From Pseudochrobactrum kiredjianiae (GTDB taxonomy: Bacteria > Pseudomonadota > Alphaproteobacteria > Rhizobiales > Rhizobiaceae): a stretch of DNA of 64,000 nucleotides. The translations under genes were made by a program, and so were the position numbers. Of this stretch, positions 28,568-36,096 are shown one piece after another. Below the pieces are notes generated by a model, which had not been told where the DNA came from, did no database searches, and saw only the letters and a program-made list of their open reading frames with translations. Location: the NCBI RefSeq assembly GCF_030362795.1, contig NZ_JAUCBM010000005.1:62001-126000 (forward strand), in the 5' to 3' direction. How positions within the stretch are numbered: the first letter of the stretch is position 1; every line of letters starts with the position of its first letter.

Positions 28568-28613
28568 GATAGAGCCTTTGCTATGTTCAGTTGAACATAG
28601 CAAAGGCTCTATC
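28568..28613. repeat. Perfect 22-bp inverted repeat after secDF
   Basis: The arms 28568-28589 and 28592-28613 (GATAGAGCCTTTGCTATGTT... and its complement) pair over all 22 bases around a 2-base centre. It lies 39 bp after the secDF stop and may serve as its terminator, although no long T run follows. Confidence 0.8.
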
Positions 28614-28633
28614 TTCTTCACTATCCGCACATC

Positions 28634-28672
28634 TTAATCCGAAAACCGGTTTCCACTTTTCGGGATGTGCTC
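28634..28672. repeat. Rhizobiales-type AACCGGTTTCC intergenic motif
   Basis: The run AATCCGAAAACCGGTTTCCA followed by CTTTTCGGGATGTGCTC matches a motif I know to be scattered between genes in many Rhizobiales genomes. The CGAAAA/TTTTCG arms pair. Confidence 0.65.
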
Positions 28673-28763
28673 TGCGCTGCGGGCAAAACTGTTTAAAGCC
28701 TGTGGCAAAATACCCATATTGCTGTAGAAGGGGCGCAACGTGACAAATTTTGTGCCTGATACT

Positions 28764-28864
28764 GAGCATTTCCAGCAAAAGTGGGAACCGGTTTTGCGTT
28801 AGGAAATGCGTAAAACAATTAGATAGAGCATTTCCAATGATTCAATTTATACTGGAAATGCTAT
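28764..28864. repeat. Rhizobiales-type GAGCATTTCC palindromic element
   Basis: GAGCATTTCC and GGAAATGC occur twice in alternation (28764, 28802; 28827, 28855), enclosing AAAGTGGGAACCGGTTTT in the first pair. It looks like two nested or tandem copies of a small palindrome ending about 25 bp before the next start codon. Confidence 0.7.
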
Positions 28865-28888
28865 AGCTTGATCTGAATAAAGAGAGAC

Positions 28889-29281
28889 ATGATGAACACT
28901 GGTATTGAAATCCGCGAAGCGCATTTTCCGGGGCGTGCCCCGATTGATGCCTATGGCAATGGCGGGTTTCGTTTTGCGGAAATGTCGCATCGTGGTTCAT
29001 TGTTGTGCTTGCCATCCGGCGTTCACGGCTGGGAGCCTGCACAGTCGCCGCTTCTGACTGTGAATGATCTGGAACTCATCCTCGAACAGGCAAGTGATAT
29101 TGAAATTCTGCTGGTTGGTACAGGTATGGATCTGCGTCGGATTCCGGAAGATGTTAAGGCGATTTTGCGCGAGCATCGCATTACCTCCGATCCGATGAGC
29201 ACCGGTGCTGCTGTGCGTACTTATAATGTGCTGCTGGCGGAAGACCGTGCTGTTGCGGCTGCTCTGATTGCTGTGGAGTGA
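28889..29281 (+). CDS. Mth938/DUF498 domain protein, NDUFAF3 homologue
   Basis: This small cytoplasmic protein (130 residues) belongs to the Mth938/DUF498 family, which includes the human complex I assembly factor NDUFAF3. Visible features are the family-typical IDAYGNGGFRFAEMSHRGSLL, the ILLVGTGMDLRRIPEDV core, and the C-terminal STGAAVRTYNVLLAEDRAVAA. Two adjacent ATG codons (28889 and 28892) are both possible starts. It is followed after three bases by the NDUFAF6-like gene, and secDF lies upstream; this secDF neighbourhood is known from other alphaproteobacteria. Confidence 0.85.
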   Translation: MMNTGIEIREAHFPGRAPIDAYGNGGFRFAEMSHRGSLLCLPSGVHGWEPAQSPLLTVNDLELILEQASDIEILLVGTGMDLRRIPEDVKAILREHRITSDPMSTGAAVRTYNVLLAEDRAVAAALIAVE

Positions 29282-29284
29282 GCT

Positions 29285-30157
29285 GTGGCTGAAACCGAGA
29301 ATAAGGTTGCCCTGACAGCAACTGAGACTGATCATTACCAGCATTGTCTGCAATTTTTGCGCCAAAGTGATTTTGACCGCTATCTGGCTGTGCTTTATGC
29401 GCCGGAAGACAAGCGTCCGGCATTGGCGGCGCTTTATGCCTTTAATGCCGAAATCGCCCGTATCCGTGATGTGGTGCATGATGCTTTGCCGGGTGAGGTG
29501 CGTCTGCAATGGTGGCGCGATCTCATCAATGGCACTGAACATGGCGCGGTGACCGGTAATCCGGTGGCTGCTTTATTGCTGCAAGCTATTCAGGATTATC
29601 AGCTGCCGCGCAGTGTCTTCGATGCCTATTGTGAGGCAAGGATTTTCGATCTTTATAATGACGCAATGCCGAGCCGCAATGATCTGGAAGGCTATTGCGG
29701 TGAAACAGCCTGTGCGATTTTGCAGATGGCAGCAATGATACTGGATGCGGATGCAGCCAAATCATCAGCTGAACTGTCCGGTCATGCCGGTGTGGCTCAG
29801 GCGGTTAGCGGTTTGCTGCGTTTGATGCCGTTGCATCGCCGTCGCGGGCAGGTCTATGTGCCGGAAGATATGTTGCAGGCAGTGGGCGTGAGTGCTGAGC
29901 AGTTTATCAAAGGTGATGACAAACAAGCCATGCAGCGTGTGGTGAGCGTGCTGACCGCGCTGGCGCAGGAACATTATGCAGCCTTTGAAAAACAGCTGAT
30001 GTCTGCCAGCCTGAAAGCGGCCTATTTGCCGGTGCGTCTGGTGCCGCTGGTACTGAAACGTGCAGAGAAGAAGGCCGAACAGGTCGCGGAGCAGGGCATT
30101 GATCTGTCGCAATTTCGGCGTCAGTGGACTTATCTGAAAGCTTCTTTCAAAGCATAA
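29285..30157 (+). CDS. Squalene/phytoene synthase family protein, NDUFAF6-like
   Basis: This 290-residue all-helical protein has the squalene/phytoene synthase fold, but its wording (ARIRDVVHDALPGEVRLQWW, and DLYNDAMPSRNDLEGYCGET) resembles the complex I assembly factor NDUFAF6 more than true carotenoid or squalene enzymes. Asp-rich motifs are partly kept (DVVHD, DLYND). It starts at GTG three bases after the Mth938 gene, so the two are one operon. No other isoprenoid gene is near. A role in complex I assembly is inferred from homology and this pairing. Confidence 0.82.
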   Translation: MAETENKVALTATETDHYQHCLQFLRQSDFDRYLAVLYAPEDKRPALAALYAFNAEIARIRDVVHDALPGEVRLQWWRDLINGTEHGAVTGNPVAALLLQAIQDYQLPRSVFDAYCEARIFDLYNDAMPSRNDLEGYCGETACAILQMAAMILDADAAKSSAELSGHAGVAQAVSGLLRLMPLHRRRGQVYVPEDMLQAVGVSAEQFIKGDDKQAMQRVVSVLTALAQEHYAAFEKQLMSASLKAAYLPVRLVPLVLKRAEKKAEQVAEQGIDLSQFRRQWTYLKASFKA

Positions 30158-30161
30158 ACAT

Positions 30162-30266
30162 TACAGCATAATTCCTTAAACTTGAATCAGTTTCAGGTAA
30201 AATTATGCTGTAAATATAAAGTGTTAGAGCGACCTTTGTGCGCCCAAGTGGGCGCACGGCGCTCTA
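30162..30266 (+). repeat. 105-bp two-hairpin repeat, copy 4
   Basis: H1 has TACAGCATAA/TTATGCTGTA ends (30162-30213), so both outer arms have changed together relative to copies 1-3 (AGAGC to ACAGC). H2 (about 30225-30266) has an inner stem GTGCGCCC/GGGCGCAC instead of GTGTGCC/GGCACAC, again with paired changes. The total length is 105 bp. Confidence 0.9.
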
Positions 30267-30298
30267 AAAAAGCCGGAGATTTAATCTCCGGCTTTTTT
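30267..30298. terminator. Bidirectional terminator between convergent genes
   Basis: AAAAAGCCGGAGA and TCTCCGGCTTTTT form a strong stem with T runs on both strands. It serves the NDUFAF6-like gene (plus) and trmFO (minus), and it abuts repeat copy 4. Confidence 0.9.
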
Positions 30299-30303
30299 AA
30301 ATA

Positions 30304-31707
30304 TTATTGCTGTTCTTCCAACCAGACTTTGAAGTCACTTAAAGCACGCGCACTCAGTGCTCGTTTTTTAGCCTGCGTTTTTTCTTTACCACGCAAACGC
30401 ACGCCTTCCTGTTTTGGAACTGTAATTTCCGGAAACAGGCCGAAATTCACATTCATCGGCTGGAATGAGCGTTTACCCGGTTCGTCATTGCTGACGAGGT
30501 GGCCGCCGGTGATGTGATTGAGCAAAGCACCAAAGGCCGAAGTGACCGGAGGCGGAGCCAGCGTTTCACCACGCTGCTGTGCTGCCGCAAAGCGACCGGC
30601 AAGCAGGCCCATTGCCGAGGATTCCACATAGCCTTCACAACCGGTGATCTGACCGGCAAAACGAATCTGTGGTCGTGATTTCAGACGCAGATTGGTATCC
30701 AGCAGTATCGGCGAGTTGAGATAGGTATTGCGATGCAGGCCGCCGAGGCGGGCAAATTCTGCATTTTCCAGACCCGGAATCATACGCAAAATGGCAGTTT
30801 GTTCGCCATATTTCAACTTAGTCTGGAAGCCGACCATATTATAGAGTGTGCCGAGCGCATTATCCTGACGCAACTGCACGACTGCATAGGCCTTAACATC
30901 CGGATTATGGGCGTTGGTCAGCCCCATTGGTTTCATCGGGCCATGGCGCAATGTTTCAGGACCACGCTCTGCCATGACTTCAATCGGCAGGCAGCCGTCA
31001 AAATAAGGTGTCCCTTCCCATTCCTTGAATTCGGTTTTTTCACCGTCAATCAAGGCCTGAATAAAGGCTTCATACTGCTCTTTATCCATCGGGCAATTGA
31101 TATAGTCTTTGCCAGTGCCGCCCGGGCCGACTTTGTCGTAGCGCGACTGGAACCAGCAGACATCCATATTGATACTGTCGAAATGGATAATCGGCGCAAT
31201 CGCATCAAAGAAGGCGAGAGAATCGGCTTCAGTTTCCTGCGCGATTGCCTCCGCCAGTTCTGCGGCCGTAAGCGGCCCCGTGGCAATGATCGTCGTGCCC
31301 CAGTCTTCCGGCGGCAGACCAGCAACCACTTCACGCTGGATAGTGATGAGCGGATGTGCTTCGAGCTTTGCGGTGACTGCATCGGAAAAACCGTCGCGGT
31401 CAACAGCGAGCGCACCGCCTGCCGGAACCTGATTGGCATCGGCGCAAGCCATAATCAGCGAATTGGCCAGACGCATTTCTGCATGCAGCACGCCGACGGC
31501 ATTGGTTTCAGCATCATCCGAACGGAAGGAGTTGGAGCAGACAAGCTCTGCCAGTCCTTGCGTCTTGTGCGCATCTGTGCCGCGCACGGGGCGCATTTCG
31601 TGAATGATGACGGGAATACCGGCGCTGGCAATCTGCCATGCTGCTTCGCTGCCTGCCAAGCCGCCGCCGATAATGTGAACTGGTGAAAAAGATGATGAAC
31701 TGGACAT
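30304..31707 (-). CDS. trmFO: tRNA (uracil-54-C5)-methyltransferase, folate/FAD-dependent
   Basis: TrmFO makes ribothymidine at position 54 of the tRNA T-loop using methylenetetrahydrofolate and FADH2. The 467-residue protein has the FAD-binding motif [18 protein letters not shown] right after the start, the catalytic-region cysteine in [24 protein letters not shown], and the C-terminal [17 protein letters not shown] 31707 fits the family start; the frame is open further upstream but runs up to the terminator of the sRNA array. Confidence 0.94.
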   Translation of the reverse strand: MSSSSSFSPVHIIGGGLAGSEAAWQIASAGIPVIIHEMRPVRGTDAHKTQGLAELVCSNSFRSDDAETNAVGVLHAEMRLANSLIMACADANQVPAGGALAVDRDGFSDAVTAKLEAHPLITIQREVVAGLPPEDWGTTIIATGPLTAAELAEAIAQETEADSLAFFDAIAPIIHFDSINMDVCWFQSRYDKVGPGGTGKDYINCPMDKEQYEAFIQALIDGEKTEFKEWEGTPYFDGCLPIEVMAERGPETLRHGPMKPMGLTNAHNPDVKAYAVVQLRQDNALGTLYNMVGFQTKLKYGEQTAILRMIPGLENAEFARLGGLHRNTYLNSPILLDTNLRLKSRPQIRFAGQITGCEGYVESSAMGLLAGRFAAAQQRGETLAPPPVTSAFGALLNHITGGHLVSNDEPGKRSFQPMNVNFGLFPEITVPKQEGVRLRGKEKTQAKKRALSARALSDFKVWLEEQQ

Positions 31708-31788
31708 GCTTTGTCCAATACCGCTTTTACGGCTCTGCTTCAATTGCCTGAATGTCTGATCACAGGCTTTTGCTATGGCGCGAGACAT

Positions 31789-31833
31789 AAAAAAATAGCT
31801 TCGTCGCAGGAGGGAAGGCGACGAAGCTATTTT
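31789..31833 (-). terminator. Terminator hairpin of the sRNA array
   Basis: The arms AAAATAGCTTCGTCGC (31792-31807) and its exact complement (31818-31833) make a 16-bp stem; on the minus strand a T7 run follows. The 10-nt loop also carries the CCCTCC motif, so the terminator is at the same time the last member of the array. Confidence 0.9.
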
Positions 31834-32040
31834 AGGGAGGGACTGATATGGAGGTATCAGTCAGCGCAGAATGTGAGATTTCAATAGGGAATGAAACCTG
31901 TCAGCGCTTTATGCCTGCTGAAAAACGGGAGGAACGACAGCAGGCAATAAAACATGACCGGTACGGGAGGAGGAATACCGGCCATGAAAGGGGAGGATGT
32001 TGTATCCGTCTGCGCCGGTAATCGGGAGGAAACTCCGGCG
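31789..32040 (-). ncRNA. Tandem CCUCCC-loop hairpin array (CcsR/cuckoo-like sRNAs)
   Basis: Read on the minus strand, directly downstream of the DUF1127 gene, is a series of hairpins whose loops carry CCUCCC-type (anti-Shine-Dalgarno) motifs. In transcript order they are: stem 32040-32013 with loop containing TTTCCTCCCG; CATCCTCCCC near 31998-31989 after a small GGAT/ATCC hairpin; stem 31985-31954 with TTCCTCCTCCCG; stem 31950-31909 with TTCCTCCCG; a weak hairpin near 31890; stem 31862-31841 with CCTCCA followed by CCCTCCC; and the terminal 16-bp stem 31833-31792 with loop CTTCCCTCCT and a run of seven T. CcsR RNAs of Rhodobacter and the cuckoo RNAs of related bacteria have this loop motif and lie next to DUF1127 genes, so these are likely their counterparts, processed from the DUF1127 mRNA. 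Confidence 0.8.
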
Positions 32041-32117
32041 AAGCTATCTTGTAACTCAGCTCACTATCAGTTCCGGCGAATTCCTGAAGCTGACAGTTTT
32101 ACCAAGCGGTCTTTTAA

Positions 32118-32270
32118 TTACATGCCAGCTGTGTTGGACTTGCGGGCAATGTAAGGAATGTCGGAGCGGGAGATGCCAAGATCACCGAGTTCACGGTTGG
32201 ACAAACGGTTCAGTTCGGAAACTGTATCACGGTAACGGCGCCAGTTGTTGAAAGAGCGAATGATGTTCAT
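32118..32270 (-). CDS. DUF1127 small protein (YjiS-like)
   Basis: This 50-residue basic protein (MNIIRSFNNWRRYRDTVSEL to the C terminus) has the DUF1127 core of an Arg-rich amphipathic helix followed by LSNRELGDLGISRSDIPYI. Small DUF1127 proteins are RNA-binding or affect RNA turnover; in Rhodobacter the homologue CcaF1 is co-transcribed with CcsR sRNAs. GAGGG eight bases before ATG 32270 marks the start; the frame stays open to 32393 but without support. The hairpin array follows on the same strand. Confidence 0.85.
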   Translation of the reverse strand: MNIIRSFNNWRRYRDTVSELNRLSNRELGDLGISRSDIPYIARKSNTAGM

Positions 32271-32710
32271 TTTTAAAACCCTCGATTGTGTTTCGTTGTG
32301 TTGTGTAATCTGTTGTCCTGTATATAGCCCGTGGGTTCGGAAATGAGGAGAGACAAGTTTGCATAGCTCCTCTGCGAGCCTTGCAAGCCTCATTTAAACG
32401 ATTTAAATCGCTATTTTGTCGCTATTTGAACATGATTGGCCGGTTGGGAAATTTTCGTTCGTTTAAAAGAATTTGCACGCAATTTTTATGCGGATAAGCA
32501 AAGTTCTTGTCACAAAAACATCACGCATGGGTTGTGTATGGTTTTTGACGTTTCAAGAGCTATGCAGGCGGAACAGGGGTGTGGCTGTGCCGGATGATGA
32601 ATGCGGTATCTGAAACTTGCCCGACAATAGAAAATACAGCTTTTTACACCCGATTATTGAGTGCTTGAAAGCGGTCGGTTTTCGTGTGAACCTCTCTGGC
32701 AGACACGAGA
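32271..32710. other. Divergent intergenic region, DUF1127 gene and membrane-protein gene
   Basis: This 440-bp AT-rich region should contain the promoter of the DUF1127/sRNA operon and that of the rightward gene at 32711. Apart from the possible site listed at 32361-32387 I see no repeat or RNA gene. Confidence 0.4.
32361..32387 (-). promoter_or_regulatory. Possible RpoH-type promoter of the DUF1127/sRNA operon
   Basis: On the minus strand CTTGCA (32387-32382) is followed, with 17 bases between CTTG and CTAT, by CTATGC (32366-32361). This resembles alphaproteobacterial heat-shock sigma-factor sites, the type that drives the Rhodobacter CcsR operon. It lies about 90 bp before the ATG. This is a pattern match only. 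Confidence 0.3.
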
Positions 32711-33151
32711 ATGGCTTGTTTACGGGGGAGGTCAGGTCGCTTGTTGAGTTTGCCTGTACTGATTGGCATGATTGCTGCCGGTATTATCGCCGGTGTGCTG
32801 GCCGTTCATTTTTTGGGCGGCAACAAGCAGAGTGTTTTAAACAGCGATACAGAGGTGATTGCGCGTTTCCGGCAGGATTATCCGGAGAGTTCAATCGGCA
32901 TAATTTATTTTACGCGGGATCACCGCGCAGCTTTTTTTGATTTGCCGCAGCAGGGCACTGGCATTGTCCATGGGGTCGGTGCGAAGTTTCTGACACGTAT
33001 CTTACAGACTGGCGATATTCAGGAAATCCGCAAACAGGACGAAACCAGACTGTTTCTGCGCATGCATGACTTTACATGGCCAGCGGCTACATTTTCTTTC
33101 AAAGATAAAAAGACCCGTGATGTGGTGTGTGACTGGCTGGCAAGAACGTAA
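32711..33151 (+). CDS. Hypothetical membrane-anchored protein
   Basis: I do not recognise this 146-residue protein. After a basic start it has one membrane helix (LPVLIGMIAAGIIAGVLAVHFLGG, about 14-37) and a soluble, probably periplasmic domain of about 105 residues with the stretch DLPQQGTGIVHGVGAKFLTR and a single Cys near the end. It ends 23 bp before the sterol desaturase-family gene, so the two are probably an operon. Confidence 0.65.
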   Translation: MACLRGRSGRLLSLPVLIGMIAAGIIAGVLAVHFLGGNKQSVLNSDTEVIARFRQDYPESSIGIIYFTRDHRAAFFDLPQQGTGIVHGVGAKFLTRILQTGDIQEIRKQDETRLFLRMHDFTWPAATFSFKDKKTRDVVCDWLART

Positions 33152-33174
33152 AAATAAGAAGGGGAGTGGTCTTC

Positions 33175-34113
33175 ATGAATGAACCGGCATTCTTCGACGT
33201 GACACTGCTGGCAGTGCCGCTTTATCTCCTTGCTATTATGATTGAGCTGGTTGTGGTGCGGTATTGGCACCGCAAGGGCGAGTTTGAGACCCGCGATGCA
33301 CTGACAAGCTTGTTGATGGGAACCGGTAATGTGGTTGCCGGTTTATTGCTCGGCTTTGTCTCGGTGACGACCTTGTTGTGGGTATGGCAGTTCCGGTTTT
33401 TCGATTTAGGGCTGCATTGGTGGGTATTTGTTGCAGCCTTTATCTTCGATGATTTGCGTTATTACTGGTATCACCGCATCGCCCATCGGGTGCGCTGGGT
33501 CTGGGCAGAGCATGTCAATCATCATTCCAGCCAGCACTATAATCTCACCACGGCTTTGCGTCAGTCATGGACAGGGCAAATTACCGGCATGTTCATTCTG
33601 CAAGTGCCGCTGGTGCTGCTTGGCTTTCATCCGGCGGTGATTGCCTTTGTCTATGGTTTTAACCTGATCTATCAATTCTGGATTCATACAGAGGCAATCG
33701 GCAAAATGTGGAAGCCTGTTGAGCTTATCTTCAATACGCCATCGCATCACCGTGTGCATCATGCAACCAATCCGCGTTATCTGGATGCGAATTTTGCCGG
33801 TACACTGATTATCTGGGACAGACTATTCGGCACCTTCGTCGAGGAGCTGCCGGAGGATATGCCGCGCTATGGCATTGTGCGGAATATCGGCACATTCAAT
33901 CCGGTGCGGGTGGCATTTCATGAATGGGTCGGAATGTTGAAAGATGTGTTTGCACCGGGGCTGAGCCTGCGCCAAAGGCTGATGTATATGGCTGCGCCAC
34001 CGGGCTGGAGCCATGATGGCAGCCGCAAAACATCGGAAGATCTGAAAGCAGATTATGTGCGACTGCATCCTGAAGAGGCAGGAAAACCGGGATTGCCTGA
34101 AAGCCGTTCTTAA
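33175..34113 (+). CDS. Sterol desaturase/fatty acid hydroxylase family protein
   Basis: This is an integral-membrane di-iron oxygenase of 312 residues. The histidine boxes are present: YHRIAHRV (HxxxH), EHVNHHSSQHYN (HxxHH) and HHRVHHATNPRY (HxxHH), between about four to six membrane helices. The family hydroxylates or desaturates lipids; the substrate here is unknown. I prefer ATG 33175 because GGGGAG lies at good spacing before it, rather than the GTG at 33166. Confidence 0.88.
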   Translation: MNEPAFFDVTLLAVPLYLLAIMIELVVVRYWHRKGEFETRDALTSLLMGTGNVVAGLLLGFVSVTTLLWVWQFRFFDLGLHWWVFVAAFIFDDLRYYWYHRIAHRVRWVWAEHVNHHSSQHYNLTTALRQSWTGQITGMFILQVPLVLLGFHPAVIAFVYGFNLIYQFWIHTEAIGKMWKPVELIFNTPSHHRVHHATNPRYLDANFAGTLIIWDRLFGTFVEELPEDMPRYGIVRNIGTFNPVRVAFHEWVGMLKDVFAPGLSLRQRLMYMAAPPGWSHDGSRKTSEDLKADYVRLHPEEAGKPGLPESRS

Positions 34114-34125
34114 TTTAACACGATT

Positions 34126-34205
34126 ATAGCGGTTCAAGTTAAGACTGAAACATTGGAACCGCTGTAATTATTTGTTTTATGCATTGTTCCAAGTAAAGCC
34201 GCTTT
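34126..34205. repeat. GCGGTT..AACCGC palindromic repeat, copy A
   Basis: TAGCGGTTC pairs with GAACCGCT and is followed by GTAATTATTTGTTTTATGCA. The whole stretch aligns with the element at 51986-52086, with the same order of arms and AT-rich spacer, so it is a second dispersed family. Confidence 0.7.
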
Positions 34206-34218
34206 GTGCTTTTACCGC

Positions 34219-34321
34219 TACAACATCATTCCTTAAACTTGAAACAGTTTAAGGAATGATGTTGTAGTATAAAATATTAGAGCGACCTTGTGTAGCGCCC
34301 AAGAGGGCGCACGGCGCTCTA
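34219..34321 (+). repeat. 103-bp two-hairpin repeat, copy 5
   Basis: H1 (34219-34268) has outer arms TACAACATCATTCC/GGAATGATGTTGTA, fully compensated against other copies. H2 (34279-34321) has inner arms GCGCCC/GGGCGC. The final TA is directly followed by an ATG that could be mistaken for a gene start. Confidence 0.88.
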
Positions 34322-34354
34322 ATGCTTTTAAAACGGCTTATACAGGAATGTCAT

Positions 34355-35518
34355 TTGTCCTTATTTGTTTCGCTGGCACGACAGATTGATCAATGGCAGT
34401 CGCAAGGACTGCTTGATCAGGAAACCGCAGACAGACTGCGTCTTGATGTGAAGACTCGTCATAACGGGTTTGGTATGGGTGGTGTGCTCGCAGTGCTTGG
34501 CTCATTACTGCTTGGCGCAGCGCTGATCTTGTTTATTGCGGCGAACTGGGAGGTCATCCCCCGCATTTGGCGCGTGGCGCTGATCCTGTTTATTATGTGG
34601 GGCGGTTATCTCGGTGGTGCATGGTTGCAGCAGCGGGATGAGAACAGATTGGCGGCAATCTTCGCGCCGTCGCTCTACTTGCTCTCGGCTATTACCTATG
34701 GTGCTGGTATCGCGCTGGTCGGACAGATGTATCATATGTCCGGTGATATGACGACGGCAGCACTGACATGGGGCATTGGTGTGCTGATTGCAGGTGTTCT
34801 GCTGCGCGCACCAATCCTGACAGCAGCAGCATTGGGCATCGGTGGTTTTTATCTCTACACGGTTTTGAGCGAGCTTGGCGGACAGATTAATCTGGTTGCA
34901 TCCTATCGCTGGGTTTTGCCGCTTTATATTGCCGTTTGTGCCGCAGCGATTATTTATACTAAGGCTGACAAAGCCATGCATTTACTGGCGATGCTGACAC
35001 TGGCCTATTTTCTGGCTTTGTATTTCGATCTGGAAAGCGCTGTCACTTTGGTGCTGATGATCGTGCTTGGCACTGTTCTGATTATCTGTCAGGGGCGCTG
35101 GCCGGCTTTTGAGCGCTATAGTTACGGCTTTGGCGCACAGCTTGCCGGTTATGGTCTGGCCGCATTGTTGCTGGCGCTGTTCATCTTTCAGGTTGAGCAT
35201 AAAGGGGTGTTCAATAATTATGAAGCGGGGGCTGATGCTGTCTATTCGCTGGTAGCAATTGCTGTCTGCGTGTTTGCTCTGATTATTGCGGGTGAGAAAA
35301 GTGGCCAGTTGCGCTGGTTTGCCTATGCCGGTTTCTCGCTGCATGTGTTGTATTTGGCAACGGTGACTGTGGGCACAATGATCGGCACATCGGGTGTCTT
35401 CCTGATCGGCGGTCTTCTGGTGATGGGGCTGGCTTATCTGGTTACCCGTATGGAAAAATATCTGCATGGCTCAGCTGTCAAAGCGGTGTCCGTTCATGAT
35501 GGGGAGCAGCAGCCATGA
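34355..35518 (+). CDS. DUF2157 multi-pass membrane protein
   Basis: This is a polytopic inner-membrane protein of unknown role. The N-terminal soluble part (RQIDQWQSQGLLDQETADRL) is the DUF2157 head, followed by about ten membrane helices and a short polar tail. I propose the TTG at 34355 (387 residues), which has AGGA seven bases upstream; the ATG at 34322 touches the end of repeat copy 5, has no ribosome binding site of its own and adds 11 residues. Its last codon overlaps the start of the GDYXXLXY gene by four bases. Confidence 0.8.
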   Translation: MSLFVSLARQIDQWQSQGLLDQETADRLRLDVKTRHNGFGMGGVLAVLGSLLLGAALILFIAANWEVIPRIWRVALILFIMWGGYLGGAWLQQRDENRLAAIFAPSLYLLSAITYGAGIALVGQMYHMSGDMTTAALTWGIGVLIAGVLLRAPILTAAALGIGGFYLYTVLSELGGQINLVASYRWVLPLYIAVCAAAIIYTKADKAMHLLAMLTLAYFLALYFDLESAVTLVLMIVLGTVLIICQGRWPAFERYSYGFGAQLAGYGLAALLLALFIFQVEHKGVFNNYEAGADAVYSLVAIAVCVFALIIAGEKSGQLRWFAYAGFSLHVLYLATVTVGTMIGTSGVFLIGGLLVMGLAYLVTRMEKYLHGSAVKAVSVHDGEQQP

Positions 35519-36096
35519 ACCTTCTTAAAAAGCGCTGGCTTTATGTCGCTGCCATTATCGCGGCATTGTTGCAAACCATTGTCATGCTGGCGGGCGTGCA
35601 GCAGCGTATCAGTATTTTGCGTAATGGCACTGAAGTGGTGTTGCGTACAATGCCTGTTGATCCGCGCGATCTGATGCGCGGAGATTTTGTGACGCTGAGC
35701 TATGAGATTTCCCGTCTGCCTGCACGCCTCATCAGTGGTGAGCCGCCACACAAAAGCGGGCTGAACTACATTTATGTCGTGGTGGCCAAACAGGCCGATG
35801 GTGTGTGGGCTGCAGACCGTGCGCAGTATACCCGTCCTGATGCACTGAAAGACAATGAAATGGTACTGCGCGGTGAGGTGGAAGCGCCGTTCCAGATCTA
35901 TGACGAGAACTCCACGATTCCTGTCGTCTATGGCATTGAGCGCTATTATGTGCCGGAAGGTGAGGGGTTGGCAGTTGAGCATGCACAGCGGGACAGTGCA
36001 GTGGATATTGTTTTGTCGGTAAATGAGAAGGGTGTTGCTGCCATCAGAGCGCTCAGAATCGACGGAAAACAGGTGTTTGACGAGCCGTTGTTCTGA
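35515..36096 (+). CDS. GDYXXLXY domain protein
   Basis: This 193-residue protein has one N-terminal membrane helix (WLYVAAIIAALLQTIVMLAGV) and a soluble domain with the family signature DLMRGDFVTLSYEI (residues about 52-65) and a later YYVPEGEGLAVE. GDYXXLXY proteins regularly follow DUF2157 proteins, and here the genes overlap by four bases, so they probably act together in the membrane. The function is unknown. Confidence 0.85.
   Translation: MNLLKKRWLYVAAIIAALLQTIVMLAGVQQRISILRNGTEVVLRTMPVDPRDLMRGDFVTLSYEISRLPARLISGEPPHKSGLNYIYVVVAKQADGVWAADRAQYTRPDALKDNEMVLRGEVEAPFQIYDENSTIPVVYGIERYYVPEGEGLAVEHAQRDSAVDIVLSVNEKGVAAIRALRIDGKQVFDEPLF

Larger units (their letters stand above)
28530..28888. 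other. Repeat-filled gap downstream of secDF
   Basis: These 359 bp hold three separate palindromic elements (a 22-bp-stem hairpin, an AACCGGTTTCC element and a GAGCATTTCC element, each listed) and no gene. Confidence 0.6.

Noticed and set aside
31789-32040. Regularly spaced GGGAGGA motifs that could suggest a CRISPR array
   Set aside because: Only 7-10 bases repeat, the spacing varies from about 20 to 45 bp, and each motif lies in the loop of its own hairpin; there are no constant-length repeats or cas genes.
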